This document shows, in pieces, positions 21,851 through 33,753 of a stretch of 64,000 bases of DNA; within the stretch, counting starts at the first letter, position 1, and every line of letters begins with the position of its first letter. The stretch is from Flaveria trinervia. Taxonomy: Eukaryota; Streptophyta; Magnoliopsida; Asterales; Asteraceae. Below the pieces are notes generated by a model. The model was not told where the DNA came from. It ran no database searches and was given only the letters and a program-made list of their open reading frames with translations. The DNA lies in NCBI GenBank assembly GCA_025506515.1, contig CM046453.1, positions 35,475,851 to 35,539,850 of the forward strand, in the 5' to 3' direction. The position numbers and the translations under genes are program-made.

Positions 21851-23096
21851 AAGGTGAGTCTTCACTTCTTCTTCTTCTTCTTCTGGCCGTGGGACTGAGC
21901 CATCCTTTTCTTCCTCGATCTAGTTGAGGTGGATGCTCCCCCTAGAACAAGGCTAGCTGAGTCAAGGGCATAGCTAGGATGTGCAGTCGTCTCTCCCGAA
22001 TCCCTGGGGCGTTCACCAACCGCCCAGAGTCCATACTCTGTGGGAACAACCTTGCTTCCCGTAGTCCTCGTCAATGGTTCCTCATCCAACTCTTCTTCCT
22101 CCTCACCAGGTATGAAGTCCTGGTGAAAACCTGCTAACTTAGCTATGTCGCCTATTGGGGCAGATACTGGGGGTATAACATCTGAAGCTGTGCCCCTCGG
22201 TGGAATAGGCATATCATCCCCAACATCCCCACTGTCATCATCATCTGAATCATGCTCTGGGAGCAATAGCCTTTCATCGTCTGAATCGATGTCATCATGT
22301 CGCCACTTGCATCTACCTGGCGCCACATATCTTTCATTTGCCAAATGGCCGATCAACCTCTTTACCTGGGGCTTTACCTTCTTGCCCCGATACACTCTCA
22401 TGCGACCCAAGGTCGTGTCATCCATAATCTCTAGGGCAACCGCATCATGGCTCTTCTTGGGAAGTAATGGCAGCTTCTCGTTGAAGATCAGCTGCAGAAA
22501 TCTGGGGTACATACAAAATCCCTCCTTCCCCTTGGCCTCCAGATTGTCCACCAGATATGAGAAGATCATGCTCGAGAAGCTGATGGGGTGGTTCAGCACC
22601 AGTGCCACATAGGCATTCTAAATCTGGTCTGACACCCACCCCTCCGAGAAGCAATACACTTTAGGATCACATGCGCCAAGTACTTATACTGGGGACACAG
22701 GTTGCTCTTGTTAAGGACACCTGAGTTGATGTCCCGAGCATACTTTATCCTAAGAAAGCAACCTCTGACTGTAAATGGATGTAGTCTGGTGGGGTGATCA
22801 GTATCGTCCCCAAAATCAAGTACTCTCTGGATGTCAGCTGCTGTAATCTCAATATTATGACCATGAATGGAGCTCTGTATGCTGTAAGGCTCACGTGAAC
22901 GATCTATGGAGGCATTCTCCTAGAAAGCTTGATGTAATGACCTGTAAGGAGTACACGGTGTGGATATGGTTTATGTATGCGAGAACGTCGAACGAACGCA
23001 ATGATCTCTGTAAAGTTGGCCCCGTTCCGAGTCGTATGGTCCAAGTGAGCACGTATATTGTGCTTTGGATTGATGGACCATCTATTAGCCATTGAC

Positions 23097-24170
23097 CTGA
23101 AACACAAGACACAGAACCATTAGAAAGTCATACATCAAAATTCAGTTCAAAGTGTATAGTTTAAATTCAATCTGATTCATTCATGCGAATGAATCATGCG
23201 ACTGAAGTCAGTCGGTTGTCCTTTCATGCGACTGAGCTCATTCAGGTGAATGAGACATACGACTGAGTTCAATCTGTTGGCTGAGTCTGCGATTGGTTTA
23301 GTCGGCCGTCTGAGTTCATTCGCATGGTGCATTCGGCCGATTGACCCAATCACAAGATTTAATCATGCGGTTGGAGTTCATTCGGACGACTAGTCGCTTG
23401 TCCCACTGTTCAGTCGCCCGTGGTTCGAATCTTGACCAAATCAAGTAATTTGACATGGTCTAATGGTCCATTAGACTCGCCATCTTGTCACTAATAACCT
23501 ATTAAACTTAATTTTAACATTTTGCTTAATTTATGTTGGTTATTAGGTCATTTATAGTCCGGTTCTTGTTTCACTCGAATATCACGAATTTGGGTTCAAT
23601 GTCTTCTGATTTCGGTAAGATTTCACTGCAATGTACGTGTATAAACGTCAACGCACGTCAGAAGATCAATAAAGATGTAAAAACAAGGTCTAGAGGAATT
23701 TCGGCAGAGTAACGGGACTTGGTGCAATTTAGGAGCGATTGAGGGTGATGAGTGGAATGAAATTGACTATGGCCCTTTAAATACTGAAGCCGAGTTCAAT
23801 CGGCCGACTGGCCTCATTTGCTCAGTTCATTCGGGTGCTGACGCTCAGTCGTGCGATTGGCCCAGTCAGTCGCATTCAGTTGGCCGACTGAGTCTCAGTC
23901 GGTCGACTGACTCATTCATGCGCTTTCATTCGCACCCTCAGTTAACCGACTGAGTCTGAGTTGGTCGAATGACTCATTCGCACCCTTTCATTAAGTCGAA
24001 TGGATCATTCTGATAAGCCATTCGGGTGAATGTCTCAATCTCATGTCCAGTTGTGCGAATGGGATCCATTCGCATGGTTGGTCCATACTTATGATCCAGT
24101 CGTGCGAATGGGTTACACTTATGAACATTTAGCACTTAAACCCTTTTACTGTTGAAATTAACATTATGAG
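23097..24170 (-). promoter_or_regulatory. D internal regulatory block before the envelope-like ORF
   Basis: Noncoding. Two motif arrays (23165-23425 and about 23800-24125) of TCAGTCG, CGACTGA, CATTCGCATG and CGGCCGACTGA words surround a core promoter candidate at 23776-23783 and a pyrimidine-rich leader. One perfect inverted pair is TCAGTCG at 23894-23900 with CGACTGA at 23903-23909. The same words fill the D LTR and leader. At the ORF side the minus strand reads TTCTAAT, then CTTGTGTTTCAG just before GTCAATGG, a good 3' splice acceptor, so part of the array may be in a 5'-UTR intron. Confidence 0.68.
23776..23783 (-). promoter_or_regulatory. D internal TATA-like box
   Basis: Minus strand TATTTAAA in CAGTATTTAAAGGGCC, followed by a CT-rich stretch (CATTCCACTCATCACCCTC) like a plant 5' leader. 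The equivalents in C (43063), E (51225) and F (61603) are better TATA boxes. Confidence 0.5.
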
Positions 24171-24175
24171 CATTT

Positions 24176-24276
24176 GATCATCTCAGACATGATCATTTTA
24201 ACTTGAAAAACTTTTGATCACCTCAGACGTGATCCTTTTAAACAATGAAAACACATGTGGCCATCTCAGACATGAC
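24176..24276. repeat. Three short inverted-repeat units in D 3' noncoding block
   Basis: Units at 24176-24194 (GATCAT-CTCAGAC-ATGATC), 24216-24234 (GATCAC-CTCAGAC-GTGATC) and 24259-24276 (a decayed version), about 40 bases apart, with covarying arms in the second unit. Confidence 0.75.
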
Positions 24277-24811
24277 CCTTTTAGGTGAGTTAATCCCATA
24301 CTGATTGTCATGATATAGTCCGAGGAACAAACAAACTAAAATGACTAACTAACTAGAAACTTAAACTAAATACAAAAATAAAACTTGTTTTTGACCTTTT
24401 GTCAGAGATAAATCCTAAGACAGACATCTACTGGATTTGGTTCCAGAATAGGCAGCTTCAATTTAGTTTAACCACACCTGGACCAATTCAATTTTGGAAT
24501 CATACAGGCAAGTCAAATCATTTCGGACTTGTTATCAAAACATTTTGATGTTCAATTCTTGGTTTCATCCAGAGTCGTTAACAAATTTAGGAAATCACAC
24601 TGGTACTATTAGATTCTCACATTGATTTGAACTTTCAAGAATTGCAGCCACAATGATTGTCAGTATATTTGTCCTCTTAAATCCATACACAGACTTTAGA
24701 CACAAACTGGTGATAGTTTTAGGTTTAATTATTTCAACTAACATTTTGGATCCCAAACTTTTATGATAATCAACATTCCTCAGGAGCTTTTGAGTGGTCT
24801 ACGGGTATTTT
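24277..24811. other. D noncoding DNA left of A3
   Basis: AT-rich with no ORF or family motif. It ends with ATTTT at 24807-24811, the target duplicate of A3, whose partner is at 32909-32913. Confidence 0.7.
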
Positions 24812-25524
24812 TGTAGGGGTTTTAACATGTTTATCAAAGTTCATATTCTCTTGAGTATATGAAAACGCAGCGGATATAGATTTTAAAACATGTTAATAAG
24901 ATGATTATTAAATCCATTTAATAAACAACCCCAAGCCATGGATCATTATACAAATGCATACAACAAACGACAATATGAAACTTAGAAGAAAATACAACCT
25001 TGTAGCTTCCTAAAAACCAAAGATGAGAGCTGTGAAAGATGACTTGTGGCTGAGTTTTCAACCAAGAAAACCTCAAGGAGTGATACCCCAAGCTTGTACA
25101 AACACCTTCGTTTGCTAGGACTTGCAACACCAACTTGAAAAGCTCTCCTCTTGTTGAATCTTTTCAGCCAAGAACACTTCTTTGTTAAGCTGAAAATTCT
25201 GGATATCTTTGCTCAAAACCGAAATCCTTGAGTAAGAAAAGAGAGAAGTTTCTTGAGTGTGTGTGTGTGAATCTAGGGAATGCAAGAGAGAGCTAGAAAG
25301 GAGTTAATGCATGGCCTTGGAACCCAAAAAGGGGAAACCTTCAAGGCAAAGGGGCGGCCGATTTTGGCTCCCTTTGCACTCCTATTTTGTTTTCAAAAGT
25401 TTTTAAAAAAATATACTCTTGCATCCTTATAATATAAAATTAAACCATTTTATTTTATATGACTAACACACATACTATTATTTGTCATGTTAACTAATTT
25501 AAAATGAACAAATAATCCCATATG

Positions 25525-25570
<46 letters not shown>

Positions 25571-25763
25571 TGTTCATTTGCAAAAGCAATGATTTAGAAA
25601 ACCCGGTTTCTAAATTGGTGTTTACATTTATTTGTTTTGATCTAATCAACAAATAAATATTTGTCGGTGTTTGTTTGGCTTGTTATTGGGTATGACCCGA
25701 CTTGGATCATATCACACTAGCCACATCAATCTAATATGTATCTTGGGCAGATCAATTCTTTCA
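24812..25763 (-). repeat. A3 3' LTR
   Basis: 952 bases. It contains a TA microsatellite at about 25530-25566, longer than the one in the 5' LTR, and a GGGGCGGCCGATTTTGGC segment. The minus strand start TGAAAGAATTGATC follows the purine tract GCAAGTGGGAGAT. Confidence 0.94.
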
Positions 25764-26531
25764 ATCTCCCACTTGCACAAGATTCATAAAAGATTGATGC
25801 AAGCAGCAAATAACGCCTAGCAACGGTTTGCTACCCCTAATGTGTATGACTAAGTGCCATTCAATAACATCATCTTTTTCAAGTACCTTACTTGAAAATG
25901 TTTTAGGTGAATTAATCATCTATCCTTTTGTTACAGATGTCATGTTAAATCCAAGAGACACAGAATTGTCATTCTCTGATGATTTAACTTTAACAGGCCT
26001 TAGACATCTAACTCTTAACGAATAAGAGGAACAAATTCCATCTTGACTACATACGTCTCTCACAATCACCTTATGTCATGCCTGAACTCAGCCTTATGTA
26101 CTGCCTTTTCAGAACAGCAAAGGACTAAGTCAAAGTACAATACTTGGTGAATATCAAGACCCAATATGTATCTCAGGTCTGAGGATTCAATGATATTCGC
26201 CTTTACTCAAAATCTCTTATGACTAATCAGAAAGATTCCATGCAGAAATAATTGAGAGCGAGTCAGTCCAATATCTATATCCCATAGACATCAATGAACC
26301 TTTGGTAGCAACCTCTTGCTCTATATTCATACCTTATGAATATCAACCAATCCAAGTTCATTATAGTCTTACAATCATAGTTGTTCCCATAAGTATGATC
26401 GACTACGAATGTTGAGAATAATTCATTTATTCACGGATTTAAACATGCTAAAATAGAAGAACAAATGAAATTATAACCATACAATTAAGTTAAATAACAT
26501 TAGGTCCAATATTCAAATACAAAATACAACA
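25764..26531 (-). other. A3 3' untranslated region and purine tract
   Basis: Noncoding, matching A1 3415-4186. The purine tract AAGTGGGAGA on minus lies at 25765-25775. Open frames here are short and unsupported. Confidence 0.75.
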
Positions 26532-27240
26532 TCAAACCCAGTCACTAGAATATCTAAGTCCCATGGCACAAACATGACCTTCATGCTTTGCCCTTTCAAG
26601 GAGCTTTGCGAGTGGATCCGCAACGTTTTTATCAGTGTGGACTTTGCGAATACATATCTTTCCCTTTTCAACTTCATCCCTTATGTAGTTGAATCTCCGT
26701 TCAATGTGCCGAGTCTTTTGATGAGCACGAGGTTCCATGATTTGAGCAATCACACCCTCGTTGTCACAAAAGATCTCTAGGGGATCCTGAATGGAAGGGA
26801 CTACCCCTAGATCGGCTATGAATTTCTTCAGCCATGCAGCTTCCTGTGCTGCCATTGAAGCGGCGACGTATTCTGACTCTGTAGTGGACAACGCTACGAC
26901 TTCTTGCTTTGAGCTTTTCCAGAAATAGCTCCCTCATTCAGAATAAAGATGTACCCCGATTGAGATCGTGAATCATCACGATCAGTTTGGAAACTCGCAT
27001 CCGTGTAACTTTTACAACGAGTTCCTCTTCACCAGATCCGTAGATCAAGAACATGTCCTTAGTCCTCCTTAGGTACTTTAGAATGTTCTTGACAGCCATC
27101 CAATGACTATCACCAGGATTTTGCTGGTATCTACTTGTCATGCTCAAAGCGCATGACACGTCTGGTCTAGTGCATATCATTGCATACATGATGGATCCTA
27201 TAGCAGATCATATGGGATAGCCTTCATTCTATTTTGCTCT
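26532..27240 (-). pseudogene. A3 RNase H (broken)
   Basis: The minus frame 27189-26938 reads MYAMICTRPDVSC, LRRTKDMFLIYGSGEEEL, then breaks near the DAS box. The last 119 codons (26891-26532) are open: STTESEYVAAS, EIFCDNEGVIAQ, HIERRFNYIRDEV, VHTDKNVADPLAK. The catalytic Asp residues of TDAS and CDNE are partly affected by the frameshift at about 26985. Confidence 0.87.
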
Positions 27241-28165
27241 TCCTTTGAGCTTGGACATTGAGTTGTACTCAATATTGTCCCTCTCTGAATAGGTACAGTA
27301 CCTTTCTTAGAGTTTTGCATCTTGAATCTTTTCAAGATTTTGTCAATGTATGCACTTTGATTCAAACCAATTAGCCATCTTCATCTATCCCTATAGATCT
27401 TTATTCCCAGAATATAGGCAGCTTCACCAAGATCCTTGATGGAAAAACAACTTCCAAGCCAGGTTTTTACACCTTCCATGGTTGGAATGTCGTTTCCAAA
27501 CAGTAGTATGTCATCAACATATAATACTAGGAAGGTTATTGTGCTCCCACTAGCCTTCTTATACACGCAAGCCTCATCAGCGTTTTTGATGAAGCCAAAT
27601 TTCTTTACTTCATCATCAAAACGGTGATTCCAACTTCTTGATGCTTGTTTCAATCCATAGATTGATTTCAAACTTGCATACTTTATTAGGATATTTTGGA
27701 TCGACAAAACCTTCAGGCTGAACCATATAGACATCTTCCTCAAGATATCCATTTAGGAAAGCGGTTTTGACATCCATTTGCCAAATCTCATAATCATAAT
27801 GAGCTGCTATGGCAAATAATATCCTTATAGACTTAAGCATTGCAACAGGTGAGAAGGTTTCATCATAATCAACCCCTTGAGTTTGAGTGAAACCCTTTGC
27901 TACAAGTCTAGCTTTGTAAGTATCCAAGTTTCCATACATATGAGTTTTCTTCTTGAATCCCACTTACTTCCAAATATTTTGGAATTAAGAGGTGGCACAA
28001 CAAGTTCTCAAACTTGATTGTCATACATGGATTGCATCTCAACGTTCATGGCCTCAAGCCATTTGTCACAATCCAAATTGGACACTGCATCATGATATGT
28101 GGTTGGTTCATCTGAATCCACACATAGCATCCATCCATGAAAAATCCGTATCTGTCATGGGATTA
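27241..28165 (-). pseudogene. A3 reverse transcriptase (broken)
   Basis: KTHMYGNLDTYKARLVAKGF, VDYDETFSPVAMLKSIRILF and WQMDVKTAFLNGYLEEDVYM are in one frame down to about 27690. A frameshift leads to IYGLKQASRSW, ITFLVLYVDDILLFGND (catalytic YVDD intact) and ILGIKIYRDR, then a stop at 27381. The N-terminal part near 27963-28165 is in a third frame. Confidence 0.9.
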
Positions 28166-29251
28166 CTAGTTCTACCACTTCTGCGAACGTTTGTGTCTAT
28201 CGATCAACCGCTTGATCATCCTCAACATCCTCACGTTGAGTGCTAGTTTCAACCAAACGTGCACCGGGCTGTGTTTCTTGATCTCCTCAAGATCCACTGT
28301 TCTACTGCTAGTTCCTTCCATAAGGAACTTAGTTTCTAAGAACTCACCCTTTCTGGCAACAAACACTTTTGTTCCAGTGGATCATAGAAATAATATCCCA
28401 TAGAATCTCTAGGATATCCAACAAAGATACACTTGGTGGATCGGACATCTAATTTGTTTGGGGTGGGAGTCTTAACATAAACCTCACAACCCCAGACCCT
28501 TAAGTACGATAAGGATGGAACTCTTCCATGCCATATCTCAAAAGGTGTCTTTTCCACCTTTTGGTTGGGGGCCATATTCAGAATACGGGCTGCGGAGAGC
28601 AAAGCGAAACCCAAAATGATAGAGGTAATGTGCTTCTAGCCATCATAGATCGAAACCATACAATAAGGTTCGATTCCTCCTCTCAGACACACCATTATGT
28701 TGTGGTGTTCCAGGTGGAGGGAGTTGTGAGACAATCCCACAACTCCTAAGATGATCTTGAAAAACATCACTTAGGTATTCGCCACCTCTATCGGTGCGGA
28801 GAATTTTAATTGACTGTTGAGTTGATTTTCTACTTCATTCTTGAAGATTTTGAACATTTCAAAAGCTTCATCTTTGTGCCTTAATAAGTACACATACCCA
28901 TAGCGACTATAATCGTCGGTAAAGGTAATGAAGTATCTTCACCAGTCCTAGTCATTGGCTTAAAAGGACCACATACATCCGAATGTATGATACCTAATAA
29001 ATCTTTTGCCCTTTCGTTAGTTCCACTAAAGGGTGCCTTAGTCAATTTCCTTGTAAACAAGATTCACATACATCAAATGAATCACATTCATTTGTTTTTA
29101 AAAGACCGTTCTTTTGAAGTGTTTGTATACGTTTCTTGTTTATATGACCAACACGACAATGCCAAAGGTAGGTATCATTCAAATCTAATTTGAGTCTTTT
29201 GGTGGTTGCTTGGTACATGGAGCTATCATATGTTACGTTTTCATGAACCAA
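28166..29251 (-). pseudogene. A3 integrase (broken)
   Basis: The zinc part YLWHCRVGHINKKRIQ and CESCLQGN (29251-29042) keeps the HHCC residues. The core follows in broken frames: TDRGGEY at about 28785, then HNGVSERRN at about 28690. The C-terminal part is open at 28614-28336: NMAPNQKVEKTPFE, LRVWGCEVYVK, STKCIFVGYPRDS. At least three frame breaks. Confidence 0.87.
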
Positions 29252-29800
29252 TTCATAAATACCATTACAAGGTATAGCTTTAAAATAAATACATGATTTA
29301 AAGAAACATGAATATCATTGTCAACAAACTTGAAATCATAATCATATTGTCTTAAACGGGAAACAGAAATTATGTTCCTAGTCAAACTAGGAGCATATAA
29401 TACATTATATAAAATGACTTCCAAACCACTTGGAAGCTTCAAAATGTAGTCTCCTCGGGCTTCAACGTGAACCTTTGCACCATTGCCCATGAATAGACTT
29501 ATTTCCCCTTTTGCATAATGCTCATTTCTTTTGAACCCCTGCAATAAATTGCAAATGTGAGTTCCACATCCGGTATCTAATACCCATGTGTTAGAAGAAA
29601 TAACATTTAGCTCAACATGTATCATGTAATTTATACCTGAGGTTTGCCCTGCGTCCCTCTTTTCTCTTAACTCTTTGAGATAGACTGGACAATTTCTCAT
29701 CCAATGCCCTATCTCACCACATTTGAAGCATGGGTCGTTTGCAGCAACCTTTTGCTTCTTCTCCTTGGGCTTCGGAGGTTCCGCCCTAACAACCATCTTC
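29233..29800 (-). pseudogene. A3 zinc knuckle and protease (open segment)
   Basis: A 187-codon open frame. It holds the CCHC box CFKCGEIGHWMRNC intact, then NTWVLDTGCGTHIC with catalytic DTG intact, MGNGAKVHVEARGDY, LYAPSLTRNIISVSRL. The end is frameshifted before integrase. Both active sites are unaltered, unlike A1. Confidence 0.9.
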
Positions 29801-30529
29801 CCCTTTCTTCCAACGTGCCCCTTTCCTTTGGCAACATTTGCCTTAGGAGGGGGTAGAGACCTCTTCCTTCTCCCACCTTCATTAATGGTGAGAACGGGTA
29901 AAACACTTTTCCCATTCCCGCCTCAGCTGATTTGAGCATCGAATGAAGTTCATTATGCTCTTGTCCCATCCGTTCATGTTGTAATTCATGACGAATGCCT
30001 CAAACCTTTTAGACAGGCCATTAAGGATCAAATCCGTGGCCAACTCCTTTGAGACAGGACAATTTAGCTTTGAAGCGGTCGATGTGGCTTTTCATCTTAA
30101 GAACATAAGATGAAACTAATTGGGATTCTTCCATCCGACATGCATGAAGTGCTCGAACCGTCGAAGCGCTCCACTCTAGCTTGTTGTTGGAACGTTTCCC
30201 GCAACTGAGTGATCATGTCATAGGCTCCATGGAGCTCATACTCCTTTTGGAGTTCGGGTGTCATACTTGCTAACATTAAGCAAGAGACTTGGACAGAGTC
30301 TTCCACATATTTAACCCAATCATTATAGGCCTCCACATCTCCTCGTTAGGTTCATCGGGGATGGGATCATCAAGAATGTAGGCCCGCTTTTCTTGCTTGA
30401 GAACAATTCTCAAGTTGCGGTACCAATCCATGAAGTTGTTAGGTGTTAGACGATCCCTTTGAAGGATCGCCCTAAGAGATTGGTTGTTTTGGTGTGGTAC
30501 ATCGTTATTAGCGTGGTGTGGTCAGCCAT
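29801..30529 (-). pseudogene. A3 gag N-terminal and central part (broken)
   Basis: Likely start ATGGCTGACC at 30529. The capsid part reads NNFMDWYRNLRIVLKQEKR in one frame, then VKYVEDSVQVSCLMLASM and ELHGAYDMITQLRETFQQ (30336-30097), then ELHSMLKSAEAGMGK (29969-). Frame breaks at about 30470, 30340 and 30100. Confidence 0.82.
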
Positions 30530-31967
30530 CTACAAGATTTTACAAAGTTCCATTTTAGTAATCGTTGATATAATTATATATTTCATTATTAATACCCTTT
30601 ACGTCTCATAGACTATTAATAAAAAAAAATTTAGAATCCAACGTTATATTTAAATATTGGTTAGGTGACCTTTATCCCATTATTTAAATAAACAAGGTAG
30701 TCATATATGACAATTGCAACCCATTGCAACTTCTAATGGTATGGGATCGTTTGAACATCTTATGTTTATAACGGCATGTTTATCCCATCAACACCTTTTA
30801 TAAAACACATTTTAGGTGATCCATTCAATATATTTTATAAATCAAGTCGCCCTACTTACACACACGTGTGAGTTCACCACATAAGTGGTTAGGTGACCTT
30901 TATCCCACAAACATGGCATTATCACCTCAAGTTACAAGTTCCCTCAAAGTGGTTAGTTGACCTTTATCCCACTAAGAGTTTGCAAGTAACCTAAGTGTTG
31001 TGTAAAAGGATGGTGTTTAACTTGTTTCTTAAAAGGGATTTGTAATTTCACAATTCTTGTTTTAGAAAAGTCCATGTAGTATATGATTGTATGCATTCAA
31101 CCATATGGTATCCATTTGGTTCTTTAAATAAAACCCATTTTATTTTGCAAACCAATAACTCCTTTTATAGACCCATTCTATTTAGCTTAATGATTTGAGA
31201 ACCAATTTCTTGTATTAGCTTGTTCTAGTTGATGGTTTGTTAATGACATCCAAATATCCAAAACAAAACAACATCATAAGCATTCAACCAAGCATAACCA
31301 AATAATTCATATATGCATAACAAAGCATACTAAGTTGAGCACACTTGTTTAGCCAAAACAAGTGTGTCAAAAGGTCTTGTCCTAAGGGTTAAGAACATGA
31401 CACATGGTTGACAAAAGGAACTCCCACTTGAATCCACATCTTCAAGCATCCTCTTTGTCCATCTTTTCTTCAAGTCTTGATCTTGAACATCCTTACAAAA
31501 TATGTATCCTAATACATTTTTCCATTAAAGATAAACTCCTAATCTATTTTTATTACATACCATATGAATGAATAGATTACAAAACAAGACTTGAAATAAA
31601 ATAAATATTACATGCCCAAATGAATATAACATGACAACCAATCATTCAATCCAAATGGTCTAGGCTTTGTTATGCATAATTAACAACAACAACAAACATA
31701 CACAAGAGGATCGATTTTGGCAGCCCCTTTGTGCCCTGTTTTTGGCCAACATAAACCAAGAACAAATGGGATAAGAACATATAAAAAAGCATCTAATAAT
31801 CTAAGTTTTAAAGATCCTTATATTCATAAAGAAGCATCTTTAAAACACCAAAGGGGGGGTCAAAATCCAGCCCCTAACTCACGGATTTTGGGTGTCTAGC
31901 ACCACAAAACCGTGAACTAGAAGAGAGAAAACATGTATGCATATGTATAAGTGGCTCTAGACGCCAT
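30530..31967 (-). other. A3 untranslated leader and primer-site-like sequence
   Basis: No coding potential. The minus strand reads TGGCGTCTAGAGCC directly after the 5' LTR (about 31966-31953), equivalent to TGGCATCTAGAGC in A2. This is presumably the tRNA primer site of this family, related to but not identical with the initiator-Met site. Confidence 0.68.
30658..30971. repeat. Three dispersed leader repeats in A3
   Basis: GGTTAGGTGACCTTTATCCC at 30659-30678 and 30887-30906, and a one-base variant (GGTTAGTTGACC...) at 30951-30970. Same order and nearly the same spacing as in A2. Confidence 0.9.
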
Positions 31968-32678
31968 TGTAGGGGTTTAACATGTTTATCAAAGTTCATA
32001 TTCTCTTGAGTATATGAAAACGCAGCGGATATAGATTTTAAAACATGTTAATAAGATGATTATTAAATCCATTTAATAAACAACCCAAGCCATGGATCAT
32101 TATACAAATGCATACAACAACGACAATATGAAACTTAGAAGAAAATACAACCTTGTAGCTTCCTAAAAACCAAAGATGAGAGCTGTGAAAGATGACTTGT
32201 GGCTGAGTTTTCAACCAAGAAAACCTCAAGGAGTGATACCCCAAGCTTGTACAAACACCTTCGTTTGCTAGGGCTTGCAACACCAACTTGAAAAGCTCTC
32301 CTCTTGTTGAATCTTTTCAGCCAAGAACACTTCTTTGCTAAGCTGAAAATTCTGGATATCTTTGCTCAAAACCGAAATCCTTGAGTAAGAAAAGAGAGAG
32401 AAGTTTCTTGAGTGTGTGTGTGTGAATCTAGAGAATGCAAGAGAGAGCTAGAAAGGAGTTAATGCATGGCCATGGAACCCAAAAAGGGGAAACCTTCAAG
32501 GCAAAGGGGCGGCCGATTTTGACTCCCTTTGCACTCATTTTGTTTTCATTAGTTTTAAAAAAAAATATACTCTTGCATCCTTATAATATAAAATTAAACC
32601 ATTTTAATTTTATATGAAAACACACATACTATTTTTGTCATGTTTAACTAATTTAAAATGAACAAATAATCCCATATG

Positions 32679-32716
<38 letters not shown>

Positions 32717-32908
32717 TGTTCATTTGCAAAAGCAATGATTTAGATAACCCGGTTTCTAAATTGGTGTTTACATTTATTTGTTTTGATCTAATCAACAAAT
32801 AATATTTGTCGGTGTTTGTTTAGCTTGTTATTGGGTATGACCCGACTTGGATCATATCACACTAGCCACATCAATCTAATATGTATCTTGGGCACATCAA
32901 TTCTTTCA
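31968..32908 (-). repeat. A3 5' LTR
   Basis: 941 bases, closely matching 24812-25763. Differences include the TA microsatellite length (about 32685-32712) and small indels. Confidence 0.94.
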
Positions 32909-32913
32909 ATTTT

Positions 32914-33753
32914 TACTAGAAGAGGCTATCTTAGAGCTTTCAAGAGAGAAGCCAATCCTTAGGTCAGTGCCATCACACGGCAGAGATGCGGCAAAAAACA
33001 ATGAATTCTAGAATATCTAGGTTATGCTTCCCTCAGGTCAATGTCATCGCACAGCAGAGAGGCACACAACCTATCTTCTTATTAGAGCAGCTAAATTTTC
33101 TTTTGCACATAATGCACCAACAACATATGTCATTAGCTTGATAGCATTTGTCTTTCACTTTTTCGTGCTTTGCTCTATTTATGGTCATCCGCACAATTTG
33201 TGGCGTTACATGTCATACCCCGTTTGGAAATTGTTGATTGTGTTAACCAGTGATAAGATGGCAGCCCACAGTCAGTTGAACAACTAGTTTGATCTTGAGA
33301 TCACCAGTCAGGTCTAATCATCTATATGTTGAATCTACCGACATATCATTTGTGGTCTAGCAACCTCTAGGTCAACTTCTTTGTGTTACCTTAGTAGTTA
33401 CCAGTTTTTCTATCATCTTCCCTTTTATATTGCTTAGACTACACAGACTTATACTTTGAATTTTGCATCTTTTCTAAATTAAATTTTAAAGTCCCTTTTG
33501 ATTTGATCCTGTTACTATCATTTTCCAAAAGGTTTGAATCGGTATCACAGATACGATCTACCTTATATCAGCTATCCACTCCTTCTCCCTCGTTTTTTTA
33601 ATATTACTACCTGACCTACTCTCCCCTAAAATTCTAAGATCATACTCGATTCATTATTTTAGGATTTTAACACACAGCTAAATAACATGAATTTAATTTA
33701 AACAGAAAAAAATAAATAAGGAAAAATAAAAAATATAACTACAATGCATCGGA
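32914..33753. other. D noncoding DNA between RNase H and A3
   Basis: About 840 AT-rich bases. The word GGTCAGTGCCATCACACGGCAGAGA (split here as GGTCAGTGCCATC and ACACGGCAGAGA) recurs imperfectly at about 32970 and 33040. No gene recognised. Confidence 0.55.

Larger units (their letters stand above)
19616..23092 (-). pseudogene. D envelope-like ORF (long, frameshifted)
   Basis: Probable start ATGGCTAATAGATGG at 23092. The N-terminal region has ITAADIQRVLDFGDD, TVRGCFLRIKYARD, LNKSNLCPQYKYLAHVI and then ALVLNHPISFSSMIFSYLVD and MYPRFLQLIFNEKLP. This recurring core of plant retroelement 3' ORFs is one I recognise without a known function. Then come Asp/Glu-rich tracts, a Thr/Pro-rich simple-sequence stretch (21580-21850), a coiled-coil-like segment (21566-21360), an acidic block, and a C-terminal domain (RIIAWAYFEDLNVYAV). 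Frame changes occur near 22900, 22610, 21860, 20860, 20490 and 20090. The last frame runs into the LTR. The Sirevirus extra ORF is usually called env-like, but no signal peptide or membrane span is visible here. Confidence 0.82.
24812..32908 (-). mobile_element. A3: complete Angela-like copia element, nested in D
   Basis: 8097 bases with LTRs 24812-25763 and 31968-32908, flanked by ATTTT (24807-24811; 32909-32913). LTRs end TG...CA and differ by roughly a dozen substitutions and small indels by eye, so this is the youngest insertion seen. Order on minus: LTR, primer-site-like sequence, 1.4 kb leader, gag, protease, integrase, RT, RNase H, 3' UTR, purine tract, LTR. Despite the young LTRs, the coding region has several frameshifts and stops. 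Confidence 0.95.

Noticed and set aside
22145..22612. 155-codon plus-strand ORF
   Set aside because: Antisense shadow of the better supported minus-strand envelope-like core (ALVLNHPISFSS and MYPRFLQLIF).
25530..25566. TA repeat as an origin or regulatory element
   Set aside because: A length-variable microsatellite present in both A3 LTRs; nothing else supports a function.
31717..31899. Short plus-strand ORF in the A3 leader
   Set aside because: Lies in the untranslated leader, has no family motif and is antisense to the element.
33024..33287. Possible host gene exon
   Set aside because: 87-codon ORF without motif, within D noncoding sequence between RNase H and A3; no splice or neighbouring exon support.
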